A DNA stretch of 64,000 nucleotides from Lentzea aerocolonigenes (lineage in GTDB: Bacteria > Actinomycetota > Actinomycetes > Mycobacteriales > Pseudonocardiaceae), in NCBI RefSeq assembly GCF_000974445.1, contig NZ_BBOJ01000005.1, forward strand, positions 284,917 to 348,916. Direction: 5' to 3'. Below are positions 33,452 through 42,679 of this stretch, piece after piece; the first letter of the stretch is position 1, and each line of letters begins with the position of its first letter. Under the pieces are notes generated by a model, which saw only the letters and a list, made by a program, of their open reading frames with translations, searched no databases and had not been told where the DNA came from. The position numbers were made by a program, and so were the translations under genes.

Positions 33452-35584
33452 TCACTCCCAGGTGACGGTCATGGGCTTGGTGGGACGGTCCAGCACGACG
33501 CGAGCGGGGTTGGTGTCCGGCTGGGGCGAGGCGTCGGGGATGGCGAAGCGGACGGTCGACGAGCGGAAGCCCTGGTCCCAGGTGACGATCTCGGTGGCGA
33601 CCTGGTCGGCGAGGTCCTGGTCGCTGGGGCCGTGGCCGATGACGCCGACTTCGTAGCGCCGGCCGCCGTCGGGGCCGGGCTCGGCCGCGCGGATGGTGAG
33701 GTAGGCGAGGCTGCCATCGGCGGCGGTGGTGGCCATCGCCACGCTCGGGAACATTGGCCGCACCAGGCCGCTGTCCTTGGCGGCCGGGGCGACCTCCATG
33801 CGCATGAGGGGGTTGGGCAGGTGGCAGGCCAGCCACAGGTCCAGCCACTCAAAGGACTCCATCGGGACGAAGTGCACGCCGGTCCACACCTCGCGGGCGG
33901 GGGTGTCGAGGACCCCGGCGAGGGCGTCCGCGTCGGTGGCGTGGTTGTTGTCCTTGTGGGTTTGCAGTGTCACGTCGCCGGGGTTGAGTCCGGTGCCGGT
34001 GAGGTCGAGGACGCGGCGGGCGTCGTCGCCGAGGCCCCGCAGCGGCATGAAGATCGCCATCTCGCTGCCGAGGCTGGTCCAGCCGTCCTTGTCGCGTTCG
34101 AAGACGATGCTGCGCGAGGCGCATCCGCGCAGGCGCACTGGGGCCACCAGGCGTCCGTCCGGCCTGAGCTGGTCGAGCCAGGCGGCGGGGATCTCGTGGG
34201 CGCCGACGGTGGCGATGACGCGGTCGAAGGGCGCGTTCTCCGGGTGGCCGAGCGCGCCGTCGGCGGCGACCGCCTCGACGTTGCTGATGCTCGCCGCGGC
34301 GAGGTGCTCGCGTGCACCCTCGACGAGGTCTTCGTCGATGTCGATGGTGGTGACGTGTCCGGCCGGGCCGGTGAGGGTGGCCATCAGGGCGGCGTTGTAG
34401 CCGGTGGCCGCACCGAGTTCGAGCAGCCGCTCTCCAGGTTGGATGTCGAGCTGTTCGAGCATCATGGCGACGATCTTGGGCTGTGATGCGGCGCTGATGC
34501 GGGTGCCGTCTCCCTCAATCTTGGTGTAGACGGGCTCGTCCGCGTACGCCTCGGCCAGCCCGACATCAGGCAGGAACAGGTGGCGGGGAACCAGCCGGAA
34601 CGCCGCCTTGATGGCGTCGGTGCGGACCGTGCCGTCTTTGACGAGGCGGTCGGCGAGCTGGGTACGGAGTTCGTCGGCGAAGCCGGTGGAAGCGTCACTG
34701 ACAGTGGACGTCATTGCGGGAACCCTAACGGTGTTGGAGGTGGTCCCGGCTGGTGCCTGCCGGGTAGGCGTGACCGGTGAATCGGCATGGAATACGGCGC
34801 CGACGGCCAGCGCCGCCAGGGTGGCCTGGTCGGGGCCGGAGAGTCCGGCGCGGTTGGCGTGGAAGATGAAGTGGTGCGCCAAGACCGCGCGCAGGCCCCG
34901 CTCAAGGCGGCCGTGGCGGGCGAGTTCGGCGAGCTGGCGGCCGGCGGTGTCGAACGCCGTCCACCAGGTCCGCGGTACCTGGTCGGGCGCCACGTCGCAG
35001 AGCTGGCGCGTGTCAGTGATCATCAGCCGCCGTACGGCCTGGCTCAACCGCTCGGTGCGCTGGGAGTTCGTGCGGTCGACATGGTGGGCGGGCCGGAGTG
35101 CCGCGATTTTGGCCCAGACGTCGCCCTGCTCGAACCAGTCCAGCCCGGCGGCGCGCAGCATCGCGCTGAACAGCAAGACAGTGGTCTCCCGCTGTCCCAA
35201 AGCCGCAGGCGCCGTTTCGCGAGCACGGGCGAGGTGGTGGCGGCTGTCGTGATGGAACAGCGTGTGCGCGATGTCCATGCCGGCCGCACCACCGAACGCG
35301 AGGAACTCCGGTTCGTAGATCCCGCGGGTCCAACGGGCGACCTGCCCGTCGGCTTCGAGGCCGGCCAGCAGCGTGTCGACCACGGTCGTGTCGGGGTTGA
35401 CCGGCTGGTAGCGCAGCCGCCAGGCGGGCGTCTTGCGCAGATGCCACCACGTGTCGAGCTCACCGTCCTGCTGAGCCTGGTCGAGCGCGGGCGCCAGCAG
35501 GGTCGCGGCGGTGTGCTCAGCGGTGGCCGGGTCGGCGAACTCGACCAGGTAGTGGTGCCAGCGGCTGTCCGGCGGCATCGGCAC
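33452..35584 (-). CDS. FxLD-system methyltransferase fused to an elimination-like domain
   Basis: 710-residue two-domain protein. Residues 1-290 match the thiopeptide-type/Lant_dehydr_C domain (RWHHYLVEFADPATAEH at the start, then DTWWHLRKTPAWRLRYQP), the fold that eliminates glutamate in dehydroalanine formation. Residues 305-710 are a protein-isoaspartate methyltransferase-like domain: YTKIEGDGTRISAASQPKI, SAM motif LLELGAATGYN, VTTIDIDEDLVEGAR. This is the methyltransferase type that marks FxLD lanthipeptide loci and probably methylates an aspartate of the modified peptide. GTG 35584 has GAGGAG upstream. It lies 21 bases after the LanC gene. Confidence 0.85.
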   Translation of the reverse strand: MPMPPDSRWHHYLVEFADPATAEHTAATLLAPALDQAQQDGELDTWWHLRKTPAWRLRYQPVNPDTTVVDTLLAGLEADGQVARWTRGIYEPEFLAFGGAAGMDIAHTLFHHDSRHHLARARETAPAALGQRETTVLLFSAMLRAAGLDWFEQGDVWAKIAALRPAHHVDRTNSQRTERLSQAVRRLMITDTRQLCDVAPDQVPRTWWTAFDTAGRQLAELARHGRLERGLRAVLAHHFIFHANRAGLSGPDQATLAALAVGAVFHADSPVTPTRQAPAGTTSNTVRVPAMTSTVSDASTGFADELRTQLADRLVKDGTVRTDAIKAAFRLVPRHLFLPDVGLAEAYADEPVYTKIEGDGTRISAASQPKIVAMMLEQLDIQPGERLLELGAATGYNAALMATLTGPAGHVTTIDIDEDLVEGAREHLAAASISNVEAVAADGALGHPENAPFDRVIATVGAHEIPAAWLDQLRPDGRLVAPVRLRGCASRSIVFERDKDGWTSLGSEMAIFMPLRGLGDDARRVLDLTGTGLNPGDVTLQTHKDNNHATDADALAGVLDTPAREVWTGVHFVPMESFEWLDLWLACHLPNPLMRMEVAPAAKDSGLVRPMFPSVAMATTAADGSLAYLTIRAAEPGPDGGRRYEVGVIGHGPSDQDLADQVATEIVTWDQGFRSSTVRFAIPDASPQPDTNPARVVLDRPTKPMTVTWE

Positions 35585-35605
35585 GGGTCTCCTCTTTCGT
35601 GTCGA

Positions 35606-36853
35606 TCAGGTGATCAGCAGGCAGGTGTCCCAGCCCGTTGCGGGCTCGGCCACGGCGGCGAGGACGGCCAAGCCGACCCCGCCAATGCCCTCCAGTACGC
35701 CGGGCCCGTAGGCGACAGGCTGGGCACGGGCACGCTGGAGCAGTTCGGTGGATAGCGCGTTGAGATGAGTTGCCGAAGAGCCGGTCGTATCGAGGGCGGC
35801 GCGGGCGGTCATGCGGGCGAGTCCGGCGTAGCCGTGGCACAGCGAGGCGTCGTTGACCAGCGCATCCTGTTCCGGATCGGTCGCCGCGCTGATCAAGGCG
35901 GCTTCAGCGTTTCGGCGGCCCGCGTCATCGCTCAGAGCCAGGGCGGCGAGATGCAGTGCGCGGGCGATCCCGGCCGTGCCGTAGCACCAGCTCGGACGGC
36001 GGGTGGCTCCGCTGTGGAGCACCTGCTCGGGCTTTGTCCGCGCCTCGTCCCAGGTGATCATGTACGGCCAGCGGTGTCCGCCGGGGGTGTCGATGCGCCA
36101 GGAGTCCAGCCACGTGCGGATCGTCTCGACGGCCTCGCGTTGCCCCTCCACGGCGATGCCGCGGCGCAGGGCTTGAGCCAGCAGCGCCAGCGGCCCGCTG
36201 ATGCCGTGCGCGAGGCCGAAGTTGCCGTGGCCGCCGGGAAACTCGTCCTCGGCCCGACCGGTGGGGCCGGTGGGGGTCCACCACCCAGGAACCGCCTCGT
36301 CCGCGATCGTCACCGGATGGGTGAGCCGCACCAGAGCGCCGAGCGCGGCTCGCAGGGCAGTGCTGCCGGGATCGTGGTGCAGCAGGTACGCGCCGAGTCC
36401 GGCGAGGCCGCGGATCGTGTCGAACTCGGCCATCGGCGGCAGTTCGCCGGCGTCCATGCGCGTGTGTGCTGTGTCGACGCGGGCATGGGCGTCGGCGGTG
36501 ATCTGCCGTGCCAACGGCGCGAGTGCGGACCGGTACGTACCAGGCCGGACCGTGGTCGCGCCCGCGAGGGCACGGGCGACGGCCGGCGCGCCATAGAAGC
36601 CGCCGGTGCTCGCCCCCGCGGTGACCGGCTTGCTCGCGGCGACGGTCAGCCACTCGTGGGCACGGTCGAATGGCCGTAGCCCGGCAGCAGCCAGTTCGAT
36701 GTGGAGCAGTGCGATGCCAGGGGCGCCGTGGGCGAGGGACTGGTGCCACCACGGTTGATCGGTGGGCAGATCGGCGGCATCGGGTCGGGCGAGGCCGTCC
36801 GCGATGTCCACGGCGAACTCGACCGCGGCATCCGCCGCGAGCTCGACGGTCAT
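35606..36853 (-). CDS. LanC-like lanthipeptide cyclase
   Basis: 415-residue LanC-family enzyme that adds cysteine thiols to dehydrated Ser/Thr to close thioether rings. Glycine-rich helical repeats of the alpha/alpha barrel are seen (HGAPGIALLHIELA, GGHGNFGLAHGISGPLALL, CYGTAGIARALH). Zinc ligands: Cys in SWCYGTAG, and Cys-His in SLCHGYAG. ATG 36853 is preceded by GGGAGGAG and overlaps the stop of the LanB gene by 4 bases, so the two are coupled. Confidence 0.9.
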   Translation of the reverse strand: MTVELAADAAVEFAVDIADGLARPDAADLPTDQPWWHQSLAHGAPGIALLHIELAAAGLRPFDRAHEWLTVAASKPVTAGASTGGFYGAPAVARALAGATTVRPGTYRSALAPLARQITADAHARVDTAHTRMDAGELPPMAEFDTIRGLAGLGAYLLHHDPGSTALRAALGALVRLTHPVTIADEAVPGWWTPTGPTGRAEDEFPGGHGNFGLAHGISGPLALLAQALRRGIAVEGQREAVETIRTWLDSWRIDTPGGHRWPYMITWDEARTKPEQVLHSGATRRPSWCYGTAGIARALHLAALALSDDAGRRNAEAALISAATDPEQDALVNDASLCHGYAGLARMTARAALDTTGSSATHLNALSTELLQRARAQPVAYGPGVLEGIGGVGLAVLAAVAEPATGWDTCLLIT

Positions 36854-39800
36854 CGTGCTCCTCCCGTGCGAGCGGTGAAGGTCAGGGCTGCGGTCCGGGC
36901 GAGGTATAGGCACACCGCCTTGTCCTCGGGATCGATGCCGCAGGCCCGCAGAAAGTGGCTGTGCAGCAAGGAACCCAAGGCGGCGTCCGGATCGACGCCC
37001 TCGGCGTCGGTCCCGCACAGCCGTGATCGATAGGTGCTCAGGGCCTCGGCCCGTTCGGCCCACGTCGCCACGATCTCTGTCCCGCCCGGTGTGCCCCGCA
37101 GGACGTGGAAGTCCTCGCGGGGATCGGCCAGGCGTCCTGCCTCGGCGAACACCGGCCTCGGGACGACGCTGGGCGGCTTCGCCGGGACGTGGTCGACCAG
37201 CCACCGCATCCCGGCCTCGATGCTTCCGGTGAAGGCGATGGCGATGGCGGCGAAGTTCGCCGCGGACAGGGCGTGATGGTGAGGTCGCTGCGGCTGGGCG
37301 AGTTGGGTGAGCACGGCGCGGGAATCAGTGGTGAACACGGCCTCTGCGGCCGTCAGCGCCGCACCGGAGCCCCAGCGCCCGGTTTCCGGGTACGAGGTCG
37401 CGAAGACCACCTCACGGAGCAGCCCTTGCCGGCGGAGTCGCTCGGTCCAGGCGCTGACCCGGCCAGCGGCCTCGCCGAACACCGCGGGATCGGAGTTGCG
37501 CAGCGCGATGCGCAGGCGCAGGTAGTGCTCGTCGCCTTCGCGGAATCGCAGGAACCACCACTGCGGCTGGTCCTCGTCCCACTCGGCCATCAGGGCGGGC
37601 AGGTGTTCGGCGAGCACGATGTTCTGGCGCCGAGGGTCGCCGTAGAGCTTGGCGAATAGCAACGAGGACGAACCGGGAGGCAATCCGTGCTCACTGGGCC
37701 GCACGACGCGGTGACGCGTCGGGCGTGGCAGTCGTTCTGTGGCCCGCGCTTGCTGAGCGGTGATGGGGAAGGCGACTTCGTGCGCCCGGTCATCGAGCCA
37801 CCCGGCGGCGTTGTCGGCCGGCCCCTCCTCCAGCACCGCATGGGGGTGGGTGGCCAGGTGCTCGCGCAAGAGCACCAGGTGCGCGTCCTCGGCGAGGTCC
37901 AGAGGCAGCCGCCAGTCCCCGTCGAGAAGGAGCACGGCCTGCGGAAGGCGCCGTCGGGCGCGCCACTGGGCCAGCGCGGCATTCCACGTCTCCAAGTCGG
38001 CGGTCAGGCCGGGAAGGTCACTGGCGGGCAGTCGCCAGCGCGCCGGGGATAGCACGACGCGGCCGGAGCGCAGCCGGGGAAGGAACGGCAGGGTAGCCGC
38101 TGCGCCCCAGTCGAAGTCAGCGACCTCGGCGCGGTGTGCGCGGGTGAGTTCGATCAAGAAGCGAGCGAGCGGTGGGGTGTGTTTGCGCAGGTTGAGTGCG
38201 TGCAATCCCCATGTCTCCACATGGACGCCGAGTTCCGGGGCGGTGAGGTACAACCGGTCGCTGTCACAGCTGACCGCCAGGTCGGCCGCCGTGAGTACGG
38301 AATCCGAGGCGATTTCGCGATGCTCACCGAGGCTGACGACGGTCGGGAGAACCTGGAGGCTGCGGGCGACGTGTGCGCTGGCGGGGTTCAGCGGCGGGAA
38401 CGACAGCTGAACCGAGAGAACGTCATCGTCGTTCGGCGAGCCGAGCAGCGGTGATGTCAACGTCGCACGGTCGTGCTGGTCGAGCAGGTGCAGAAAACGA
38501 CCGGTGACGACGCCGGCCGATCGAGATACCGCGGTGACCGCGAGCCGGAATTTCCCCGTTTTCAGGGCCCGCATGTTTGTGGAGTCCACGCGGGCGCACA
38601 GCTCCAGGTGGGATGGCAATCGCAGTGAGTGCAGAGGCACTTGCTCCAACTCAGTGATCAGCTTCTCGTCGAGGACGACCTCGTGCTGCCCGTCCAATGC
38701 GGCAGTCTGAGCGAGGGCCAGCAGCCGCTCGTCCCGAGACGTCCGTGGAAGGCGAGTGGCTGGCGTCGCGCCGGGGTAGCCGTCAGGCCAGCCGATCCCG
38801 CTGTCGGCGACTACCTCCAGCAGCGGCACCTGAGCCCCCGTGCCGAACCGCTGATAGAAGCGCCGGTGATAGGTGGCCCAGTTCGCACTGGGCCCAGGCC
38901 GGGAGGTCAGGCGCGCCAGCAGCAGCGCAGCTCGTTCGGCTTCACGCGCGACCGTCTCGGGCAGCGCAACCTCCAAATCCAGCCTCAGATCGACCGCGAG
39001 GGGGTTGCGCCGTGACGAAGCCAATTTCCTCATGGACGTGGCTGCGTCTGCCCGCAGCGTGCGCCGCGCGGCAACGCCCCTGCGCCGATGCTGCCGCAGC
39101 TGGTCGTGGAGGTCGTTCAGGGCCATGTGGTACTCGGCGGCCACCTTGCCGATCGGCTCCAGCTTGCGCACCAGGTGCCCCAGGGGATCGGGCTCGGTGC
39201 TCGGCGCGTGGAGGTTGGTGACGAGCACCCGGTGGGCGACCAGGGTGGTGAGCAAGTCGGTCACCGTGCCGGCGGCAGCGTGCGGAAAGCTCTCCTGAAC
39301 CTTGGCGCGTAGGGCATCGAAGCGCACTGGTTCGCGAGCTTCGGCCACCGCGACGCGGACCGGGCCGGAATACCGGAGTTCGACTTCAACAGCACGGGTG
39401 CCTGTGCTGTTGGTCGACGGCTGGTACGGCACGACGAGGCGTCCGCCTCGTACCATCAGTGTCGTGTTGGCGATGACGACCAGGTGGGCCAGGACGGCGG
39501 GCTCGCCCTCCAACAAGCCGATGACTTCGGCAAGCCACCCAGCGTCAGCCGCGGCGACCGCTTCGTGATTGCCGCCCGAACGTTGGGACGGCACCGAGGC
39601 GAACCGAGCAGCGGCGACCCCGGCGAACAGTCCGTTGGGCGTCGGACGGCCGGTCAACCGCAGCAGATAGCGCATCACGGACAAGACCGCGCGCCGCACA
39701 TCTCGACTACCTGGGTCTTCAGCCGCGCACAACGCGCTGACGCGATCAGCGAGTACCGGGCTGGCGTGGCTGATGGCATCCCGGAGGCCATCGACCCCCC

Positions 39801-39960
39801 ACACCTGGCGCAGCCAGGCCACCCATCCGATCACGGCCCCAACGTCGGATGCCTGGAAGACGGGCCACGCTGGGAGCCGCAGGTCACCTTCGGCAACTGC
39901 TCGGACCAAGGCACCACCTGCGGCTCGGAAGTCGACACGGTCGGGCGAAGCCGCTGTCAC
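36850..39960 (-). CDS. lantibiotic dehydratase (LanB), full length
   Basis: About 1036-residue class I lanthipeptide dehydratase. The N-terminal glutamylation domain (about residues 20-690) and the C-terminal elimination domain are both there; the latter starts near SSLLFAKLYGD and includes WWFLRFREGDEHYLRLRI. Using glutamyl-tRNA, LanB dehydrates Ser/Thr of the precursor. GTG 39960 with AAAGG upstream is preferred; another in-frame GTG at 40026 lies inside a small hairpin (ATCAC-TC-GTGAT) just after the precursor stop. It follows the precursor gene by 75 bases. Confidence 0.9.
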   Translation of the reverse strand: MTAASPDRVDFRAAGGALVRAVAEGDLRLPAWPVFQASDVGAVIGWVAWLRQVWGVDGLRDAISHASPVLADRVSALCAAEDPGSRDVRRAVLSVMRYLLRLTGRPTPNGLFAGVAAARFASVPSQRSGGNHEAVAAADAGWLAEVIGLLEGEPAVLAHLVVIANTTLMVRGGRLVVPYQPSTNSTGTRAVEVELRYSGPVRVAVAEAREPVRFDALRAKVQESFPHAAAGTVTDLLTTLVAHRVLVTNLHAPSTEPDPLGHLVRKLEPIGKVAAEYHMALNDLHDQLRQHRRRGVAARRTLRADAATSMRKLASSRRNPLAVDLRLDLEVALPETVAREAERAALLLARLTSRPGPSANWATYHRRFYQRFGTGAQVPLLEVVADSGIGWPDGYPGATPATRLPRTSRDERLLALAQTAALDGQHEVVLDEKLITELEQVPLHSLRLPSHLELCARVDSTNMRALKTGKFRLAVTAVSRSAGVVTGRFLHLLDQHDRATLTSPLLGSPNDDDVLSVQLSFPPLNPASAHVARSLQVLPTVVSLGEHREIASDSVLTAADLAVSCDSDRLYLTAPELGVHVETWGLHALNLRKHTPPLARFLIELTRAHRAEVADFDWGAAATLPFLPRLRSGRVVLSPARWRLPASDLPGLTADLETWNAALAQWRARRRLPQAVLLLDGDWRLPLDLAEDAHLVLLREHLATHPHAVLEEGPADNAAGWLDDRAHEVAFPITAQQARATERLPRPTRHRVVRPSEHGLPPGSSSLLFAKLYGDPRRQNIVLAEHLPALMAEWDEDQPQWWFLRFREGDEHYLRLRIALRNSDPAVFGEAAGRVSAWTERLRRQGLLREVVFATSYPETGRWGSGAALTAAEAVFTTDSRAVLTQLAQPQRPHHHALSAANFAAIAIAFTGSIEAGMRWLVDHVPAKPPSVVPRPVFAEAGRLADPREDFHVLRGTPGGTEIVATWAERAEALSTYRSRLCGTDAEGVDPDAALGSLLHSHFLRACGIDPEDKAVCLYLARTAALTFTARTGGAR

Positions 39961-40035
39961 CGGGAACCTTTCAGGGAGTGGGGACGGCGATCGAACGCCG
40001 GCCCAAGCGGGCCGACGTCCGATCACTCGTGATGA

Positions 40036-40221
40036 TCAGGCGGCGCTGATGCAGGTCGACTTCTCGCATGTGTGTCCGCAGCCGTCATCCGTCATGTTGA
40101 TCAGATGCGCCGGGTCCACCACCTCGACCAGCGTGATGTCGAGGTCGAACTCCGAGTCCGTCGTGTCCCCCGCAGCGGGCGTGGCCACCGTGGTCGGTGA
40201 CCACTCCATTTGAACCGTCAC
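40036..40221 (-). CDS. FxLD-family lanthipeptide precursor
   Basis: 61-residue precursor peptide. The leader carries the family motif FDLD (residues 25-28) in SEFDLDITLVEV. The core is at the C-terminus, MTDDGCGHTCEKSTCISAA, with cysteines at 48, 52 and 57 and Thr44, Thr51, Ser55, Thr56 and Ser59 as dehydration sites, so up to three thioether rings are possible. Two aspartates (45, 46) are candidate sites for the isoaspartate-type methyltransferase of the operon. Start GTG 40221 has AAGGAGG 5 bases upstream; an internal ATG four codons later is an alternative. First gene of the operon. Confidence 0.9.
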   Translation of the reverse strand: MTVQMEWSPTTVATPAAGDTTDSEFDLDITLVEVVDPAHLINMTDDGCGHTCEKSTCISAA

Positions 40222-40472
40222 AGATCCTCCTTCGTGGGTTACACGCCCCGAGTCCCGTACGCCGATGCGGACGCGGTGCATCCCCACCAGCACGCCCATC
40301 AAGAGGAATCCACATCGAAGTGGAGGGTGGCTCCACCGCCTCGCATTCCCAGCGGCGCGTTCTGGTGAAGGTCGCTTCCAGGTACTCGGGGCTGCGCCGG
40401 ACGCGGAAACTCGCCCGGACTACAGCGACCCAAGTCAACTCCCGGTGATCAACGACAACCAGAGCGGAGACA

Positions 40473-40498
40473 AGGCGGCAATGAGGCGGCAATGAGGC
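40473..40498. promoter_or_regulatory. tandem AGGCGGCAATG repeats with ATGAGGC heptamers
   Basis: AGGCGGCAATG is repeated directly at 40473-40483 and 40484-40494 and begins a third time as AGGCG. This yields ATGAGGC at 40481 and 40492, 11 bases apart, like the pair upstream of the XRE gene at 30335. The repeats lie in the 500-base gap between the divergent lanthipeptide operon and the XRE regulator at 40721; the rest of that gap shows no gene. Likely binding site for a regulator. Confidence 0.5.
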
Positions 40499-40720
40499 GT
40501 AACCACCTCTGAACTGCGGAAACATCTCTTGGTGTGCGATCGTCCGAACGGGTGCAGCTCGCCGAGAGGGTGATCAGACTTGACCGGCAGCTGGCTATCG
40601 TGGCGGCGGACCAATCGCATCGAACAAGACGCATGACCCGTGTGACGGCATTGGCAGACATACGGCGTGGTCACTCGCCGATCAGGCTGGTGGCGGAACC
40701 GGGCAAACGAGGTGAACAGC

Positions 40721-42187
40721 GTGGGCGGCAAGCGCGAGGCATTTGCAGCTCGGCGTGAGGCGATGGGCTTCACCCAGGAAGGGCTCGCCGCCGCTGTGGG
40801 CGTGGAGTTCTACACCGTTGGTCGGTGGGAACGTGGTGTGCTGACGCCTCAGCCGTGGCGGCGTCCTCGAATCGCGAAAGCGCTCGATGTCTCGCTCGAA
40901 GAGTTGAACGTGCTGCTCGATTCGCCGGATCTGCCACAGCCGGTCACAGGGCAAGTGCTGATGGGACGGCCCCCGCAGACCTCCCTTGTGCCGAGTTCGC
41001 CAGCGTCGGCGGTCACGGCCGATCAGGTTGATGCGAGCGACGCATTTGGTCCTGAGATCGCCGAGCATGTCCGTCGGAGTCGGGAGGAGTGGCTTCGGGT
41101 CCGTCGCGCTGCGGGCGCGCGGGGGCGTGAGCTGACGGAGTTGGCCGCATGGTTGTACCCGGTCAGCAAACGGGCACCCGGTGGCCATGTACTGACCGGT
41201 CCGGATTGGCTGCTGGACACGCCCGTGGAGCTGAACTCGGTGCGGCTGAAGTTCTCCGAGGTCGAGCGTCCGGTGTCGAAGCTCAAGCCGGTGGACCACG
41301 TGTTGCCGCTCACCGCTCGCGGCGAGCGCTATGCCGGCTACAGCCGGGCCGTGCGGGACCTCGTACGGCCTCGACTACTGGAGAACCGACTTAGCTACCG
41401 GCTGTTGGAGGTGTCCCAGTGCAACGGACTGGAGTTGACGTTCGGGACCACCACGTTCTTCGAAGTGTTCGACATCAAGGAGTGCCTCGCTCACGAGTTC
41501 AAGGCCGCCTGGCTGGCCTCGGGTGGGTCGGTCCCAGACTGGAGCGCACTGCCGCTGCGCTCGACGATCGGCGACCCGTTCGACCCCGCCCGAATGTTGA
41601 TGTCACCCGGCATCAGCACTCTGACGATCCGCAAGGACCGGCGGGGCGAGCACCGGTTCATGATGCACCAGCGCGACGGCCGCGCCGTCGCCGACGGCGG
41701 CGGCATGTGCACCGTCATGCCCTCCGGAGAATTCCAGCCCTCATCGCTCGCCGCAGTCGATGTGCACAACGACTTCTCCCTGTGGCGCAACATCATGCGG
41801 GAGTACTCCGAGGAATTTCTCGGCAACCCCGAACATGACGGGGCCGGGACCAGCTCCATCGACTACGCCGAGCAGGAGCCGTTCCGCTCCTTCGAGCAGG
41901 CACGCGCAGACGGCCGGTTTCGGCTGTGGCACTACGGCTTGGTCATGGACGCACTCACGCTGGGCGCAAGCCAACGTACCGTTGCCGTGTTGGACGACGA
42001 GATCTTCGACCGCTTGTTCACCGGGCTGGTGGCAACCAACGACGAAGGCCATGTTGTCGGTGAGGGCGGTCGGACCGATATGCCCTTCACCAGCGAGGCG
42101 ATTGACCGACTTGAGCCACGTCTGTCGGCCAGCTCCTTGACCTTGTTGCGCCTGGCATGGCGTGATCGACAACTCCTGCTTGGCTGA
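40721..42187 (+). CDS. XRE-family regulator with NUDIX-like C-terminal region
   Basis: About 488 residues. The N-terminal HTH (REAMGFTQEGLAAAVGVEF, TVGRWERGVLTPQPWRRPR) is close to that of the regulator at 30335. The long C-terminal part (residues 110-488) includes SPGISTLTIRKD, MMHQRDGRAVADGGGMCTVMP and SLWRNIMREYSEEFLG, which resembles a NUDIX-like fold with a partial box (REYSEEFLG) and may bind a ligand. GTG 40721 is preferred, with GAGG 8 bases upstream, but the frame is open to 40667. Divergent from the lanthipeptide operon, it is a candidate cluster regulator. Confidence 0.8.
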   Translation: MGGKREAFAARREAMGFTQEGLAAAVGVEFYTVGRWERGVLTPQPWRRPRIAKALDVSLEELNVLLDSPDLPQPVTGQVLMGRPPQTSLVPSSPASAVTADQVDASDAFGPEIAEHVRRSREEWLRVRRAAGARGRELTELAAWLYPVSKRAPGGHVLTGPDWLLDTPVELNSVRLKFSEVERPVSKLKPVDHVLPLTARGERYAGYSRAVRDLVRPRLLENRLSYRLLEVSQCNGLELTFGTTTFFEVFDIKECLAHEFKAAWLASGGSVPDWSALPLRSTIGDPFDPARMLMSPGISTLTIRKDRRGEHRFMMHQRDGRAVADGGGMCTVMPSGEFQPSSLAAVDVHNDFSLWRNIMREYSEEFLGNPEHDGAGTSSIDYAEQEPFRSFEQARADGRFRLWHYGLVMDALTLGASQRTVAVLDDEIFDRLFTGLVATNDEGHVVGEGGRTDMPFTSEAIDRLEPRLSASSLTLLRLAWRDRQLLLG

Positions 42188-42413
42188 GGAACGTGCGCTC
42201 GGTGAGGGGCAGTGTCCGTCGGTGGTCGGGTGGACATCGCGTAGCGGGTGGGCGAGAACGACCTCGGGGCGGGCGTCCAATAGCAGTTCGCGTACGGCCG
42301 CTGCGGTGGGTTCGTTGACCTAGTGGAGCCCGGCGCCGAGTATGGCGGCCTCGCTGGTGCGGGGCTTGGGGTGGTGGCGTGGGACGGCGAGTCTTCTTCA
42401 TCCCTAAATCAAA

Positions 42414-42448
42414 GACTGGCCCCAGCGGTTGCCCGCCTGGGGCCAGTC
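42414..42448. terminator. bidirectional hairpin terminator
   Basis: Perfect 12-bp stem (GACTGGCCCCAG and complement) with an 11-base loop. It lies between the stop of the XRE gene and the stop of the convergent DUF397 gene and probably ends transcription from both sides. Confidence 0.8.
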
Positions 42449-42469
42449 CCCACCAGCTGGAGCTGGTTA

Positions 42470-42661
42470 TCACTGCGCTGCATAACCGCCGTTAACGAGC
42501 GCCATCATCGCGGCGCGGGAGAATGGCAACTGGGGCCCGTCCGCGTTCTTTGAGTCGCGAACCGCAACGATGTTCCCCTGGGCGTCACACCCCAGCTCAA
42601 CGCAGTTGTTGGTCCCCTGACTCCTGTTCGCTTTCTTCCATTGCAGGTCTCTCTGGTCCAC
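42470..42661 (-). CDS. DUF397 protein
   Basis: 63-residue protein of the actinobacterial DUF397 family: W-K-K-A-N-R-S-Q near residue 8, NNCVELG, VAVRDSKNADGPQLPFSR and a C-terminal helix. Such proteins are partners, often antagonists, of the adjacent XRE/DUF5753 regulators. It lies 18 bases after the regulator gene and starts with ATG 42661. Confidence 0.9.
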   Translation of the reverse strand: MDQRDLQWKKANRSQGTNNCVELGCDAQGNIVAVRDSKNADGPQLPFSRAAMMALVNGGYAAQ

Positions 42662-42679
42662 GGTTGTGTAGCCTCCGGC

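Noticed and set aside
33005..34486. 493-codon open frame on the plus strand, Gly/Val/Asp-rich
   Set aside because: Antisense to the TPR and methyltransferase genes, with no domain and no ribosome site.
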